Source: a bacterium
Lineage (GTDB): Bacteria; Patescibacteriota; Patescibacteriia; UBA1558; S5-K13
Assembly (NCBI GenBank): GCA_029555085.1
Contig: JAKPTO010000026.1
Location: 1 to 37,216 of the forward strand
Direction of reading: 5' to 3'
Length of the DNA stretch: 37,216 nt
Shown: one piece after another, positions 25,106 through 31,983 of the stretch
Numbering within the stretch: the stretch's first letter is position 1
Layout of the letters: every line of letters begins with the position of its first letter
The notes under the pieces: generated by a model
What the model was told of the DNA's origin: nothing
Databases searched by the model: none
Seen by the model: the letters and a program-made list of their open reading frames with translations, nothing else
Translations under genes and position numbers: made by a program

Positions 25106-26665
25106 ATGAAAAAATTTATTCCAATAATAATACTTTCAATATTTCTCATTATATTAAGGATTCCTTTTGTGAGTCACTATTTATTTGATTGGGATGCTGT
25201 TCAACTTGCCATGGGAATGGATCATTTCGATATATCTCTTCACCAACCACATCCACCGGGATATTTTCTTTATATATATTTTGCAAAATTCATAAATATA
25301 TTTTTGAATAATCCTAACTTGGCAATGATAGTTGAAAATATCATATTATCAATTATTGGATTAATAATTTTCTATAAAATTTCAAAAAAAATATTTAAAG
25401 ATGAATTTTTAAGTATTTTATCCTCGCTGATATTTATTACAAATCCATTTATATGGTTTCACAGCGAATTTCCAAATGTTTACATGATAGACTTTTGCTT
25501 TTCTTTAATTTATTTCTATTTATCATATTTAATAATAATTGAAAATAAAAATTTGCTATGGTTATTTTCAACGCTACTTGCTCTTGGGATTGGTTTTAGA
25601 CAAAGTTTAATAATATTCTTTTTGCCAATTTATATTTACACTTGCTTTTTTAATTTTAATTTTTCCAAGAAGAAAATTTTAAAATTATTATTCAATATTT
25701 TAATTTTTGCTTTTGTGCTTTTATTGTGGCTTATTCCAAATTGTCTTGTAATGGGTGGTCTTGATAAATTTATAAATATTTCTAAAAATCAATTTCTATC
25801 AGCTTCAAAACCAACATCAATATTTTCTTTTGCAAAAATAGAAGCACTGTTAAAACAATTTTTCAACACAACAAAAATATTATTATATTCCGCTAGTCTA
25901 TTATCAATATTTTCATTAATTGCAATTTTTTCTAAAAAAATAAAAATATCCAAAAAAAATTCAATTATTTTTTTACTATGCCTACTTCCATCTTTTTTAT
26001 TTTACTCATTTGTTCATTTAGGAAAAATTGGATACATAATGACAATAAGTGGAATTTTTATGACTCTTGGAATTTTTGCTATAAATAAATTATTTAAAGA
26101 AAGATCTCAGATTACAATAATGTTTTTTATATTCGTTCTACAAATTCCTCTTTTTATATATGGAATAGATGGTTTTATTAAAAATAAAATTTTTCTTATA
26201 AATGTATCCCCCTACGATGTGTCTTATTTAAATTTAAGAAATAGTGACTCGAGAATTAAAAGAACCTTATATGAAATTAAAAAATATAACCCAGACGATA
26301 CAATTTTAATAACTGAAGCAGATAGCCCATATATAATCCCAAAATCAAATTTCATAAAAAATATGAGACTTGGCGGATATTATTTACCGGAATATAATTT
26401 ATATAATATTTTTAATGATGGGGTAAAGAAAAAATATTATTATATAAACAACAAAAACACACGATTAATACATGATTTTCAAATACAAATTCCTCAAAAC
26501 ACTAAAAATGTTCTTCTTGTTACAGATAATTTTAATTACGATATCTATGATTTTAAAAAATATCCGAAATTTGAAGAAGTGTTTTATATGAACATTGAAA
26601 ATCAAAATGAGTTTGAATATATTGGTTATAAGTTTATAAAAAATCAAAACAATAACCACTATTGA
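25106..26665 (+). CDS. GT-C fold membrane glycosyltransferase (PMT/ArnT or DUF2723-like)
   Basis: A 519-residue protein with about ten membrane helices and a soluble C-terminal tail (about 385-519). The first loop after helix 1 contains DWDAVQLAMGMDHFD and HQPHPPGYFLY, the pattern of dolichyl/undecaprenyl-phosphate sugar transferases, where an early aspartate is catalytic. Its genomic partner is the divergent GT2 gene, which might make the lipid-linked sugar donor; that link is inference. The start at 25106 gives a proper hydrophobic N-terminus. The stop codon lies inside the -35 box of the following RNA gene. Confidence 0.82.
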   Translation: MKKFIPIIILSIFLIILRIPFVSHYLFDWDAVQLAMGMDHFDISLHQPHPPGYFLYIYFAKFINIFLNNPNLAMIVENIILSIIGLIIFYKISKKIFKDEFLSILSSLIFITNPFIWFHSEFPNVYMIDFCFSLIYFYLSYLIIIENKNLLWLFSTLLALGIGFRQSLIIFFLPIYIYTCFFNFNFSKKKILKLLFNILIFAFVLLLWLIPNCLVMGGLDKFINISKNQFLSASKPTSIFSFAKIEALLKQFFNTTKILLYSASLLSIFSLIAIFSKKIKISKKNSIIFLLCLLPSFLFYSFVHLGKIGYIMTISGIFMTLGIFAINKLFKERSQITIMFFIFVLQIPLFIYGIDGFIKNKIFLINVSPYDVSYLNLRNSDSRIKRTLYEIKKYNPDDTILITEADSPYIIPKSNFIKNMRLGGYYLPEYNLYNIFNDGVKKKYYYINNKNTRLIHDFQIQIPQNTKNVLLVTDNFNYDIYDFKKYPKFEEVFYMNIENQNEFEYIGYKFIKNQNNNHY

Positions 26666-26690
26666 CAAATTTATAATAATAACCTATACT
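26662..26690 (+). promoter_or_regulatory. strong promoter of the structured RNA
   Basis: TTGACA (26662-26667), 17-base spacer and TATACT (26685-26690). The -35 box overlaps the TGA stop of the preceding glycosyltransferase gene. The start site would be near 26697. Confidence 0.8.
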
Positions 26691-26696
26691 AACCTC

Positions 26697-26884
26697 ACTA
26701 TTCAACAGGAGGATTATGGTAAATTTTTTAGCAGGGGCGCGAAACCCCAATTTCAAATTCTCATTGGAGCAAATGAAGATTGATATTTATAGGGCACACA
26801 GAGAGACCTCCCATAATACTACCTCCTCCGAAAAAATGGTCCTGCTCAGACCAACCTGATGGGAGTGCCCACCATCAGGTTTTT
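26697..26884 (+). ncRNA. structured RNA of about 190 nt, class not identified
   Basis: This stretch is far richer in G+C than its surroundings and is framed by a promoter and a terminator. A long-range helix joins AGGAGG + ATTATGG (26707-26719) with CCATAAT + CCTCCT (26811-26827, with an ACTA bulge): 13 pairs. Inside is a GGGG/CCCC hairpin (26734-26748). After the helix comes a TGGTC/GACCA hairpin (26837-26853), whose loop CCTGCT (26841-26846) can pair with AGCAGG (26730-26735) as a pseudoknot. I compared it from memory with 6S, SRP, tmRNA and RNase P RNAs and saw no clear match. A 47-codon frame (26716-26859) lies inside, but its start region is buried in the helix. Confidence 0.7.
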
Positions 26885-26885
26885 A
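26853..26885 (+). terminator. intrinsic terminator of the structured RNA
   Basis: AACCTGATGG and CCATCAGGTT form a perfect 10-pair stem with a 9-nt loop, followed by T5. It is the strongest terminator in the window. Confidence 0.92.
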
Positions 26886-26912
26886 AAAAAGAAAAAGGAC
26901 AATAATGTCCTT
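26885..26912 (-). terminator. terminator downstream of mltG
   Basis: On the minus strand AAGGACA and TGTCCTT close a TTAT loop and are followed by TTTCTTTTTT. It would stop transcripts arriving from manC-mltG before they cross the RNA gene. Confidence 0.75.
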
Positions 26913-26923
26913 AAATAAATTAA

Positions 26924-26952
26924 CCCCACACATTCTTGTGTTGGGGATTTTT
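26924..26952. terminator. second hairpin between the RNA gene and mltG
   Basis: CCCCACACA (26924-26932) pairs with TGTGTTGGGG (26937-26946) with one bulged base; T5 follows on the plus strand. It can act as a backup terminator for either direction. Confidence 0.6.
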
Positions 26953-26969
26953 ATTATAATAAATATAAA

Positions 26970-27971
26970 TCAATCCAAATATTTGGCTTTATTTATTTTG
27001 TGCTCATCAAAGGTTCTACTAAATATGGTATTTCCTGTTTTTGGATCGGTTAAAAAATAATTATAATCCGACGCTAAAGGATATATTGAGGATGTTATTG
27101 AATTAAGCCCTGGATTATTTATTGGCGATGGTGGAAGATCTTTATTTATATAAGTATTATATGGGGATTGAATTTTAGTATCCTCATAAGAATACTGGGG
27201 TTTATTTTCGCCTAATATATATGCTAATGTAGCGCATGATTCTAAAGCTTGCCCATATTTAATTCTATTCCAAAATATACCAGAAACTATTTTCATATCA
27301 TCCTGACTTCTAACTTCTTTTTCTATAATTGAAGCCATTGTAATAATTTCATCTATTGATTTTCCTTGATTTTTAATATCTCTTCTCATTTGTTCTGTTA
27401 ATTTATCATCAAAATTGCTTAATAATTTATTTATTACATCATAACAAGTTGAATTTTTATAAACTCTATAAGTATCTGGAAATAAATAACCCTCTAAATC
27501 TGTATTTTTTGGTTTTTGTTTTATAAAATCATAATCATAATCATTTGATTTACTTAAACTGCTCCACTCTTCTTCACTGCAAAATCCCTCTGCGTTTAAA
27601 TAATCACCTATTTGTTGAAGGTTCCAACCCTCGATGATTTTGATTTGCTTTTCATTAAAACTCACGCCTCTTGATTTTTTTATTATTAAATTCGAGATCT
27701 CAATTGAATTCATTGAATCAGATATTTGAAAAGTTCCGGGCATTATATTTCTATATTTTCCCGAGAGTTTCATATATAAATCAAAGAAAAAAGCATTTTT
27801 TATTAAACTGTGCAACTCTAAATTTTGAGCTACTTGATATGATGACTCTCCTTCTTTTATTGTAAATTCTGTTTTTATATTATTATTTATTGGAAAAAAC
27901 AAAGCATTAAAAAATAAATAGCCACCAATTGCTATAATTAAAAATATAATCAAGTAAATAATCTTTCTCAT
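26970..27971 (-). CDS. mltG: endolytic murein transglycosylase MltG
   Basis: A 333-residue membrane-anchored enzyme that cuts nascent peptidoglycan strands. A single N-terminal membrane helix (3-25) precedes a LysM-like segment (about 33-105) and the YceG catalytic domain. The catalytic glutamate is E217 in ASIIEKE (213-219); EGYLFPDTY (160-168), LPPSPINNPG (279-288) and YFLTDPKTG are family signatures. Its ATG overlaps the manC stop (ATGA), so the two are coupled. Two terminators follow. Confidence 0.96.
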   Translation of the reverse strand: MRKIIYLIIFLIIAIGGYLFFNALFFPINNNIKTEFTIKEGESSYQVAQNLELHSLIKNAFFFDLYMKLSGKYRNIMPGTFQISDSMNSIEISNLIIKKSRGVSFNEKQIKIIEGWNLQQIGDYLNAEGFCSEEEWSSLSKSNDYDYDFIKQKPKNTDLEGYLFPDTYRVYKNSTCYDVINKLLSNFDDKLTEQMRRDIKNQGKSIDEIITMASIIEKEVRSQDDMKIVSGIFWNRIKYGQALESCATLAYILGENKPQYSYEDTKIQSPYNTYINKDLPPSPINNPGLNSITSSIYPLASDYNYFLTDPKTGNTIFSRTFDEHKINKAKYLD

Positions 27972-29038
27972 AAATATTTTTTATATTTATTGTTTTTTTT
28001 CAAAATAGATATAATACTTTTTACCTCTTGTGATCTATTTTTTGGGCAAACGAATAGAGCATCTTTCGTATCAACTATTACCATATCATCCACCCCAACA
28101 AGAGAGATGATTTTTGACTTATCTTTATTTACAATCAAATTATTTCTTGAATCAACAGATACTACATTTGCATCAACAAGATTTTCTCCCTGTTTTCCAA
28201 AACAATCAGCTATAGCGCCCCATGTTCCTATATCGCGCCATACAATACGAGATGGCAAAATTAACATATTTTTTATTTTTTCTATAATACCATAGTCAAT
28301 AGAAATATTATCTACTTTTCTGAATTCTTTAATTATTGTATTTGAACAAAAATTGTGTTCAATATTGTCTAGTGATTTAAAATGATTTGGTAGATGTTTT
28401 TTAAAAAGTGAAATCATTGTATCTGCTCTAAAAACAAACCACGCTGGATTCCACAAAAATCTGCCACTCTTTAAATATTTGCGAGCGGTATTTAAATCTG
28501 GCTTTTCTTTAAATTTAATAACCTTGAAAAATTTATTTGAATTATAGTTTTTAAAAAATTTCCCAATCTCTATATAACCATATCCGGTTTCCGGATATGT
28601 AGGACTAATTCCTATCAAAGAAACACCTTGTGGATTATCTTCAATTGAGGCAAGACACGATTTGATTTCTTTTTTATAAGTTTGTAAATCATCAATATAA
28701 TGATCTGAATTTACCATTACAATTTTTGCATTTTTGTCACGACGCAAAATACTAATACAAGCAAAACCAATCGCCATTGCAGTTCCCCTTGCTTCTGGTT
28801 CTATTATAAAATTTTCTTTTTTTATACCCTTTAATTGTTTCTTAAAAATTGGATATTGAGAAACGCCACATGATATAAAAATATTTTGTTTTGGAAAAAT
28901 TGAACAAGTTCTTTCGTATGTAATTTGCAAAAGCGTTTTATTATTAAAAAAACGCTCTGTCTGTTTTGGACTATTTTTCCTAGAAATCGGCCACAGTCTA
29001 GTGCCATGACCTCCGGCTAATATGACTGCGTAATTCAT
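27968..29038 (-). CDS. manC: mannose-1-phosphate guanylyltransferase
   Basis: A 356-residue nucleotidyltransferase making GDP-mannose for glycan synthesis. The N-terminal signature LAGGHGTRLWPISRKNSPKQ (7-26) is the GTP-binding motif of the GMP-PP family; VNSDHYID holds the metal-binding aspartate; FKEKPD and NPAWFVFRADTM are typical later motifs. The C-terminal isomerase domain of bifunctional ManC/AlgA enzymes is absent, so it is single-function. It is the first gene of a manC-mltG pair with its own extended -10 promoter. Confidence 0.95.
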   Translation of the reverse strand: MNYAVILAGGHGTRLWPISRKNSPKQTERFFNNKTLLQITYERTCSIFPKQNIFISCGVSQYPIFKKQLKGIKKENFIIEPEARGTAMAIGFACISILRRDKNAKIVMVNSDHYIDDLQTYKKEIKSCLASIEDNPQGVSLIGISPTYPETGYGYIEIGKFFKNYNSNKFFKVIKFKEKPDLNTARKYLKSGRFLWNPAWFVFRADTMISLFKKHLPNHFKSLDNIEHNFCSNTIIKEFRKVDNISIDYGIIEKIKNMLILPSRIVWRDIGTWGAIADCFGKQGENLVDANVVSVDSRNNLIVNKDKSKIISLVGVDDMVIVDTKDALFVCPKNRSQEVKSIISILKKNNKYKKYL

Positions 29039-29070
29039 AATTATAAAAATTTAAATTCCTTATATGTTTT

Positions 29071-29079
29071 ATTATAACA
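29071..29079 (-). promoter_or_regulatory. extended -10 promoter of manC
   Basis: On the minus strand TGTTATAAT is a perfect extended -10, giving a leader of about 26 nt before the ATG at 29038. Confidence 0.65.
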
Positions 29080-29117
29080 TGATTATTAATTTTTCTAAAA
29101 CTTAAAAATTTTTCAAC

Positions 29118-29146
29118 TTGACACAAAGAAAAATATATGATATACT
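29118..29146 (+). promoter_or_regulatory. promoter of the CAP-domain gene
   Basis: TTGACA (29118-29123), 17-base spacer, TATACT (29141-29146). The predicted start near 29153 leaves a leader of about 140 nt, very long for this window. Confidence 0.8.
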
Positions 29147-29152
29147 TATATT

Positions 29153-29293
29153 ATATGGAGTAAAATCCACTAAAATCAAAATCAAAAGGATTAGCCTTAT
29201 TAAAAATGATAGAGCTAAACCAAAAACCAAAAACAGAATATTTGCATTATTAGGGTACCTTGATTTTGATTAGGGTATTTTTTATTTAAATAC
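29153..29293 (+). promoter_or_regulatory. riboswitch-like or attenuator leader of the CAP-domain gene
   Basis: Two exclusive structures can be drawn. AATCAAAATCAA (29174-29185) pairs perfectly with TTGATTTTGATT (29260-29271), enclosing about 75 nt with an inner hairpin GGATTAGC/GCTAAACC (29188-29195 with a partner ending near 29222). Alternatively TACCTT (29256-29261) pairs with AGGGTA (29272-29277), a hairpin followed directly by T6. The second is terminator-like and shares bases with the first. I recognise no known riboswitch class. Confidence 0.5.
29256..29283 (+). terminator. possible conditional terminator in the CAP gene leader
   Basis: A six-pair stem (with one G-U) closes a 10-nt loop and is followed immediately by six T, 11 bases before the ATG. 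It is weak and shares its left arm and loop with the long-range helix of the leader. Confidence 0.5.
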
Positions 29294-29881
29294 ATGACAA
29301 CAGTTTCACAAAAAAACACCATTAAATTCACTGCTCTATTTCTTATCGTAAATATGATGTTTTTGTTTCTTCACACTGATGTTGCTATGGCTTATAGCAA
29401 TATACACCCTGAAAAAATTATAGAACTTGTAAATAAAGAAAGAATAAATAACAACTCCCAATCACTACGTATAAACAAACAATTAATGGAAGCTGCAAAT
29501 AATAAAGCAAAGTATTTAATAGATAATAATATTTTTGAACATAATTCTAATAATAAAAAATTCTCTGATTGGGTAAAAGAAGTTGATTATGATTATTCTT
29601 TTATTGGAGAAAATCTAGCTGAGAATTTTAAAAATAGCGAGACAGCTGTAAATGCCTGGTTAAACTCTCCGTCGCATAAAGAAAATATGCTAAACAATAA
29701 TTTTACTGAAACTGGAGTTGCTGTCATTCAAAAAAATAACAGAATTATTGTGGTACAAATTTTCGGTAGACCTATTTCTAAACAATTACCAATAGAAAAA
29801 ACAATAAAAAATCACATATCTGAAAATATTTTAAAAATAGACGCTAAATACAAAATTCAAATAGTTTCAAATCTTTCCTAG
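29294..29881 (+). CDS. secreted CAP (SCP/PR-1) domain protein
   Basis: A 195-residue exported protein. A signal peptide spans about 1-33 (hydrophobic core 13-29, likely cut after AMA). The CAP domain (about 39-160) carries the family pattern: ELVNKERINNNSQSL, AANNKAKYLIDNNIFEHN with a histidine, IGENLAENF with a glutamate, and WLNSPSHKENMLN, then TETGVAV and IIVVQIFGRP. Bacterial CAP proteins are extracellular with mostly unknown activity. Its 3' end overlaps the convergent uppP gene by 15 bases. The long leader suggests regulation absent from its neighbours. Confidence 0.9.
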   Translation: MTTVSQKNTIKFTALFLIVNMMFLFLHTDVAMAYSNIHPEKIIELVNKERINNNSQSLRINKQLMEAANNKAKYLIDNNIFEHNSNNKKFSDWVKEVDYDYSFIGENLAENFKNSETAVNAWLNSPSHKENMLNNNFTETGVAVIQKNNRIIVVQIFGRPISKQLPIEKTIKNHISENILKIDAKYKIQIVSNLS

Positions 29882-30649
29882 TTTTAAAAGAATAAAAATT
29901 ATAATAGCAAGTAAAATTCTATAATAAGCAAAGATATGTAGTTTAAATCTTTTTAAGAGGTTCATAAAAATATAAATAGATACGAGACTTAAAACAAAAG
30001 AACAAAAAATTCCAAAAACAACTAAATTAATATTTCCAACTGACCCGATGTCAGTTATTTTTTTTATGAAGGCGCCAAATATAAGTGGAATTGCCATGAA
30101 AAAAGAAAATTTTGCAGCATTGGTTCTGTTTAAACCACTTATCATACCAGCTGAAACAGTTACTCCACTTCTTGAAAATCCTGGAATAAGAGATAAGCAT
30201 TGCATAATTCCTATAAATATAGAATTTTTAAAATTTATATTAGTTAAATCTTTTTTGTTCTTCGCAATTTTTTCCGCAAAGATAAACAGTATTGCTCCCA
30301 ATACTAATGTTACTAAAACAATATAAATAGATCTTAGATTTTCTATAAATGAATCTAAAAAGTACCCACAAATCCCCGCTGGTATTATTCCCACAAGCAC
30401 ATATAACAATAAATTATTTTTCCTATCTTTTGAAAAAAAATCTAATATTAATTTTTTTATATCTCGCCAAAAATAAATAATTACAGCAAAAACACTTCCT
30501 AAATGAAGTGAAACATCAAATGAAATATTATTGATAATAGAAGAATCTTTTAATATATTATGTAATAATATTAAGTGTCCGGAACTTGAAACAGGTAAAA
30601 ATTCCGTTAAAGATTGAACTATTGATAAAAGAAATGCTTGTAAATACAT
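29867..30649 (-). CDS. uppP: undecaprenyl-diphosphatase (BacA family)
   Basis: A 260-residue integral membrane enzyme recycling the lipid carrier for peptidoglycan and other glycans. Both catalytic signatures are visible: EFLPVSSSGH (16-25) and GFSRSGVTVSAG (about 157-168), with the expected set of membrane helices. It is divergent from the DUF212 gene, sharing a 45-base promoter region full of TATAAT-like boxes on both strands, and its 3' end overlaps the CAP gene. Its product is needed by every lipid-linked sugar pathway in the window. Confidence 0.96.
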   Translation of the reverse strand: MYLQAFLLSIVQSLTEFLPVSSSGHLILLHNILKDSSIINNISFDVSLHLGSVFAVIIYFWRDIKKLILDFFSKDRKNNLLLYVLVGIIPAGICGYFLDSFIENLRSIYIVLVTLVLGAILFIFAEKIAKNKKDLTNINFKNSIFIGIMQCLSLIPGFSRSGVTVSAGMISGLNRTNAAKFSFFMAIPLIFGAFIKKITDIGSVGNINLVVFGIFCSFVLSLVSIYIFMNLLKRFKLHIFAYYRILLAIIIFILLKLGKI

Positions 30650-30659
30650 ATTTTTGTTG

Positions 30660-30688
30660 TTGAATATTTTTTATAATACTATTATAAT
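30660..30688 (+). promoter_or_regulatory. promoter of the DUF212 gene, leaderless
   Basis: TTGAAT (30660-30665), 17-base spacer, TATAAT (30683-30688), then 6 bases to the ATG at 30695. Minus-strand TATAAT boxes at 30681-30686 and 30687-30692 probably serve uppP, so the promoters overlap. Confidence 0.6.
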
Positions 30689-30694
30689 TATAGT

Positions 30695-31123
30695 ATGAAA
30701 TTCGCATTTATAACAATCCCAGCAATTACTGTTATTTTATCTCAGTTTGTATTAAAACCACTTATGTCTACAATAAGAGGCCGTTTTTCTATAAAAAATA
30801 TCTTTGCCTATGGTGGAATGCCATCTTCTCATAGCGCGCTTGTGTCCTCTCTTGCAACAACTGTTGGCATTTTAAAAGGTTTTAATTCTTCGGAATTTGC
30901 AATAAGTTTATTTTTTGCTCTAATAGTGATAAGTGATGCGGTTGGACTTCGTGGATTTATGACAAAACAGGGAATAGCTATAAATAAATTAATAAAAGAC
31001 CTACCAGATGAATTAGAATACAAATATGAAATAATGAACGAGAGTATTGCGCACACAATATCACAGGTAATAATTGGAACATTGATTGGAGTACTAATTC
31101 CTAGTCTAATTCTATTATTATAA
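30695..31123 (+). CDS. divergent PAP2 family membrane protein (DUF212)
   Basis: A 142-residue membrane protein with about four helices. GGMPSSHSALVSSLATTVG (40-58), SDAVGLRGFMTKQGIAIN (79-96) and HTISQVIIGTLIG (about 122-134) are hallmarks of the DUF212 group related to acid phosphatase/vanadium haloperoxidase proteins. The family may dephosphorylate a lipid, and its placement divergent from uppP fits lipid-carrier recycling, but no activity is established for it. Confidence 0.92.
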   Translation: MKFAFITIPAITVILSQFVLKPLMSTIRGRFSIKNIFAYGGMPSSHSALVSSLATTVGILKGFNSSEFAISLFFALIVISDAVGLRGFMTKQGIAINKLIKDLPDELEYKYEIMNESIAHTISQVIIGTLIGVLIPSLILLL

Positions 31124-31145
31124 TTATAAATACACAATATAAATA

Positions 31146-31176
31146 AAAAATGAACACAAAATTTGTTCATTTTTAT
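31146..31176. terminator. bidirectional terminator
   Basis: AAAAATGAACA and TGTTCATTTTT form a perfect 11-pair stem with a 7-nt loop, with A-rich and T-rich flanks. It separates the convergent DUF212 gene and the glycolytic run. Confidence 0.9.
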
Positions 31177-31186
31177 TTTTTAAATT

Positions 31187-31978
31187 TTATATTAAAGAAT
31201 TGCCTCTCATCTCATTTGGTTTTGATATGCCCATAACTTTCAATATTGTTGGAGCCATATCATAAGTATTACCGGCTAATATTTGCTGATTTAATTGTTT
31301 TGAATGATTGTGATTTACAAAACTTTTATCTTTCCAAATTTTCGAAATCATAAAAAGGGGAACAAAATTATTGTCCTTGTTTGTGGAAGTATTTGATGTT
31401 ATAAAAATAGCCCCATTAAAAGTTAAAATCGTATCAACTATAGTCTTAACTTTTGAAGAAAGTATTTGAGACACCCTGTCAATATTATTATTCATAAAAT
31501 TTGGATATGCAATAACGGCAAAGTCATATATTTTTTTCTCTATTTCCTTTAAAAACTTTAAAGTTATATTACTTGCCATCATATCTGTATCGTTTATATA
31601 ATTATCAGATTTTGTTTCACTTATAAGTATTTTATTTACTTTTTGATCGCTTATTTTTTTATTATTGTTAAAAAAATAAGAAATGTTTGGGTATAATTCA
31701 GATTCAGCAACATAAAGCTGTTTTAATCCTGCATCACTTATAACATCCTGCAATGATACGCGCACTAATTCATCTTTTATATAAGAACCAGTCCCGAGTT
31801 CTATATAAGAATTCCACGGATAATCAATATTTGTATCAGTGGATCTTAGCATAAAAAATGGAAAAATATTTGCTAAGGTTTTAAAATATAAAAAATTATT
31901 TGTATCACTTGACAAATAATTTATATCAAAAGAATCTATAATTATAAGACATATTGGTTTTAATCTAGATTTATCCAT
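31187..31978 (-). CDS. shortened, probably inactive paralogue of GpmI (alkaline phosphatase superfamily)
   Basis: A 263-residue protein aligning to the phosphatase half of the neighbouring gpmI: LIIIDSFD (11-18) against ILDGWG, NSYIELGTG (56-64) against NSEAGHMNIGAG, YVAESELYPNISYFFN against YISESEKFSHVTYFFN, and MAPTILKVMGISKPNEMRGN against IAPTILDVMDIKKPSQMTRN. The inserted transferase domain is missing. D15 and S57 are kept, but the DxxxH metal motif is replaced by NFMNNNID, TADHGN by TSNTST, and the later metal-binding histidine is lost. It follows gpmI by 5 bases and ends at a terminator. It probably arose by duplication; a catalytic role as a mutase is unlikely. Confidence 0.85.
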   Translation of the reverse strand: MDKSRLKPICLIIIDSFDINYLSSDTNNFLYFKTLANIFPFFMLRSTDTNIDYPWNSYIELGTGSYIKDELVRVSLQDVISDAGLKQLYVAESELYPNISYFFNNNKKISDQKVNKILISETKSDNYINDTDMMASNITLKFLKEIEKKIYDFAVIAYPNFMNNNIDRVSQILSSKVKTIVDTILTFNGAIFITSNTSTNKDNNFVPLFMISKIWKDKSFVNHNHSKQLNQQILAGNTYDMAPTILKVMGISKPNEMRGNSLI

Positions 31979-31983
31979 AATAA

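Noticed and set aside
25033-25149. N-terminal extension of the GT2 gene to 25149
   Set aside because: It would overlap the first 15 codons of the divergent GT-C gene and leave no space for promoters; ATG at 25032 or 25023 gives a sensible N-terminus.
26716-26859. 47-codon frame with an AGGAGG upstream, inside the structured RNA
   Set aside because: The AGGAGG and the ATG are the 5' strand of a 13-pair helix, the spacing is only 3 bases, and codons such as GCG, CGA, CCC and CTC are unlike the neighbouring genes. A structured RNA explains the composition better, though a small protein is not excluded.
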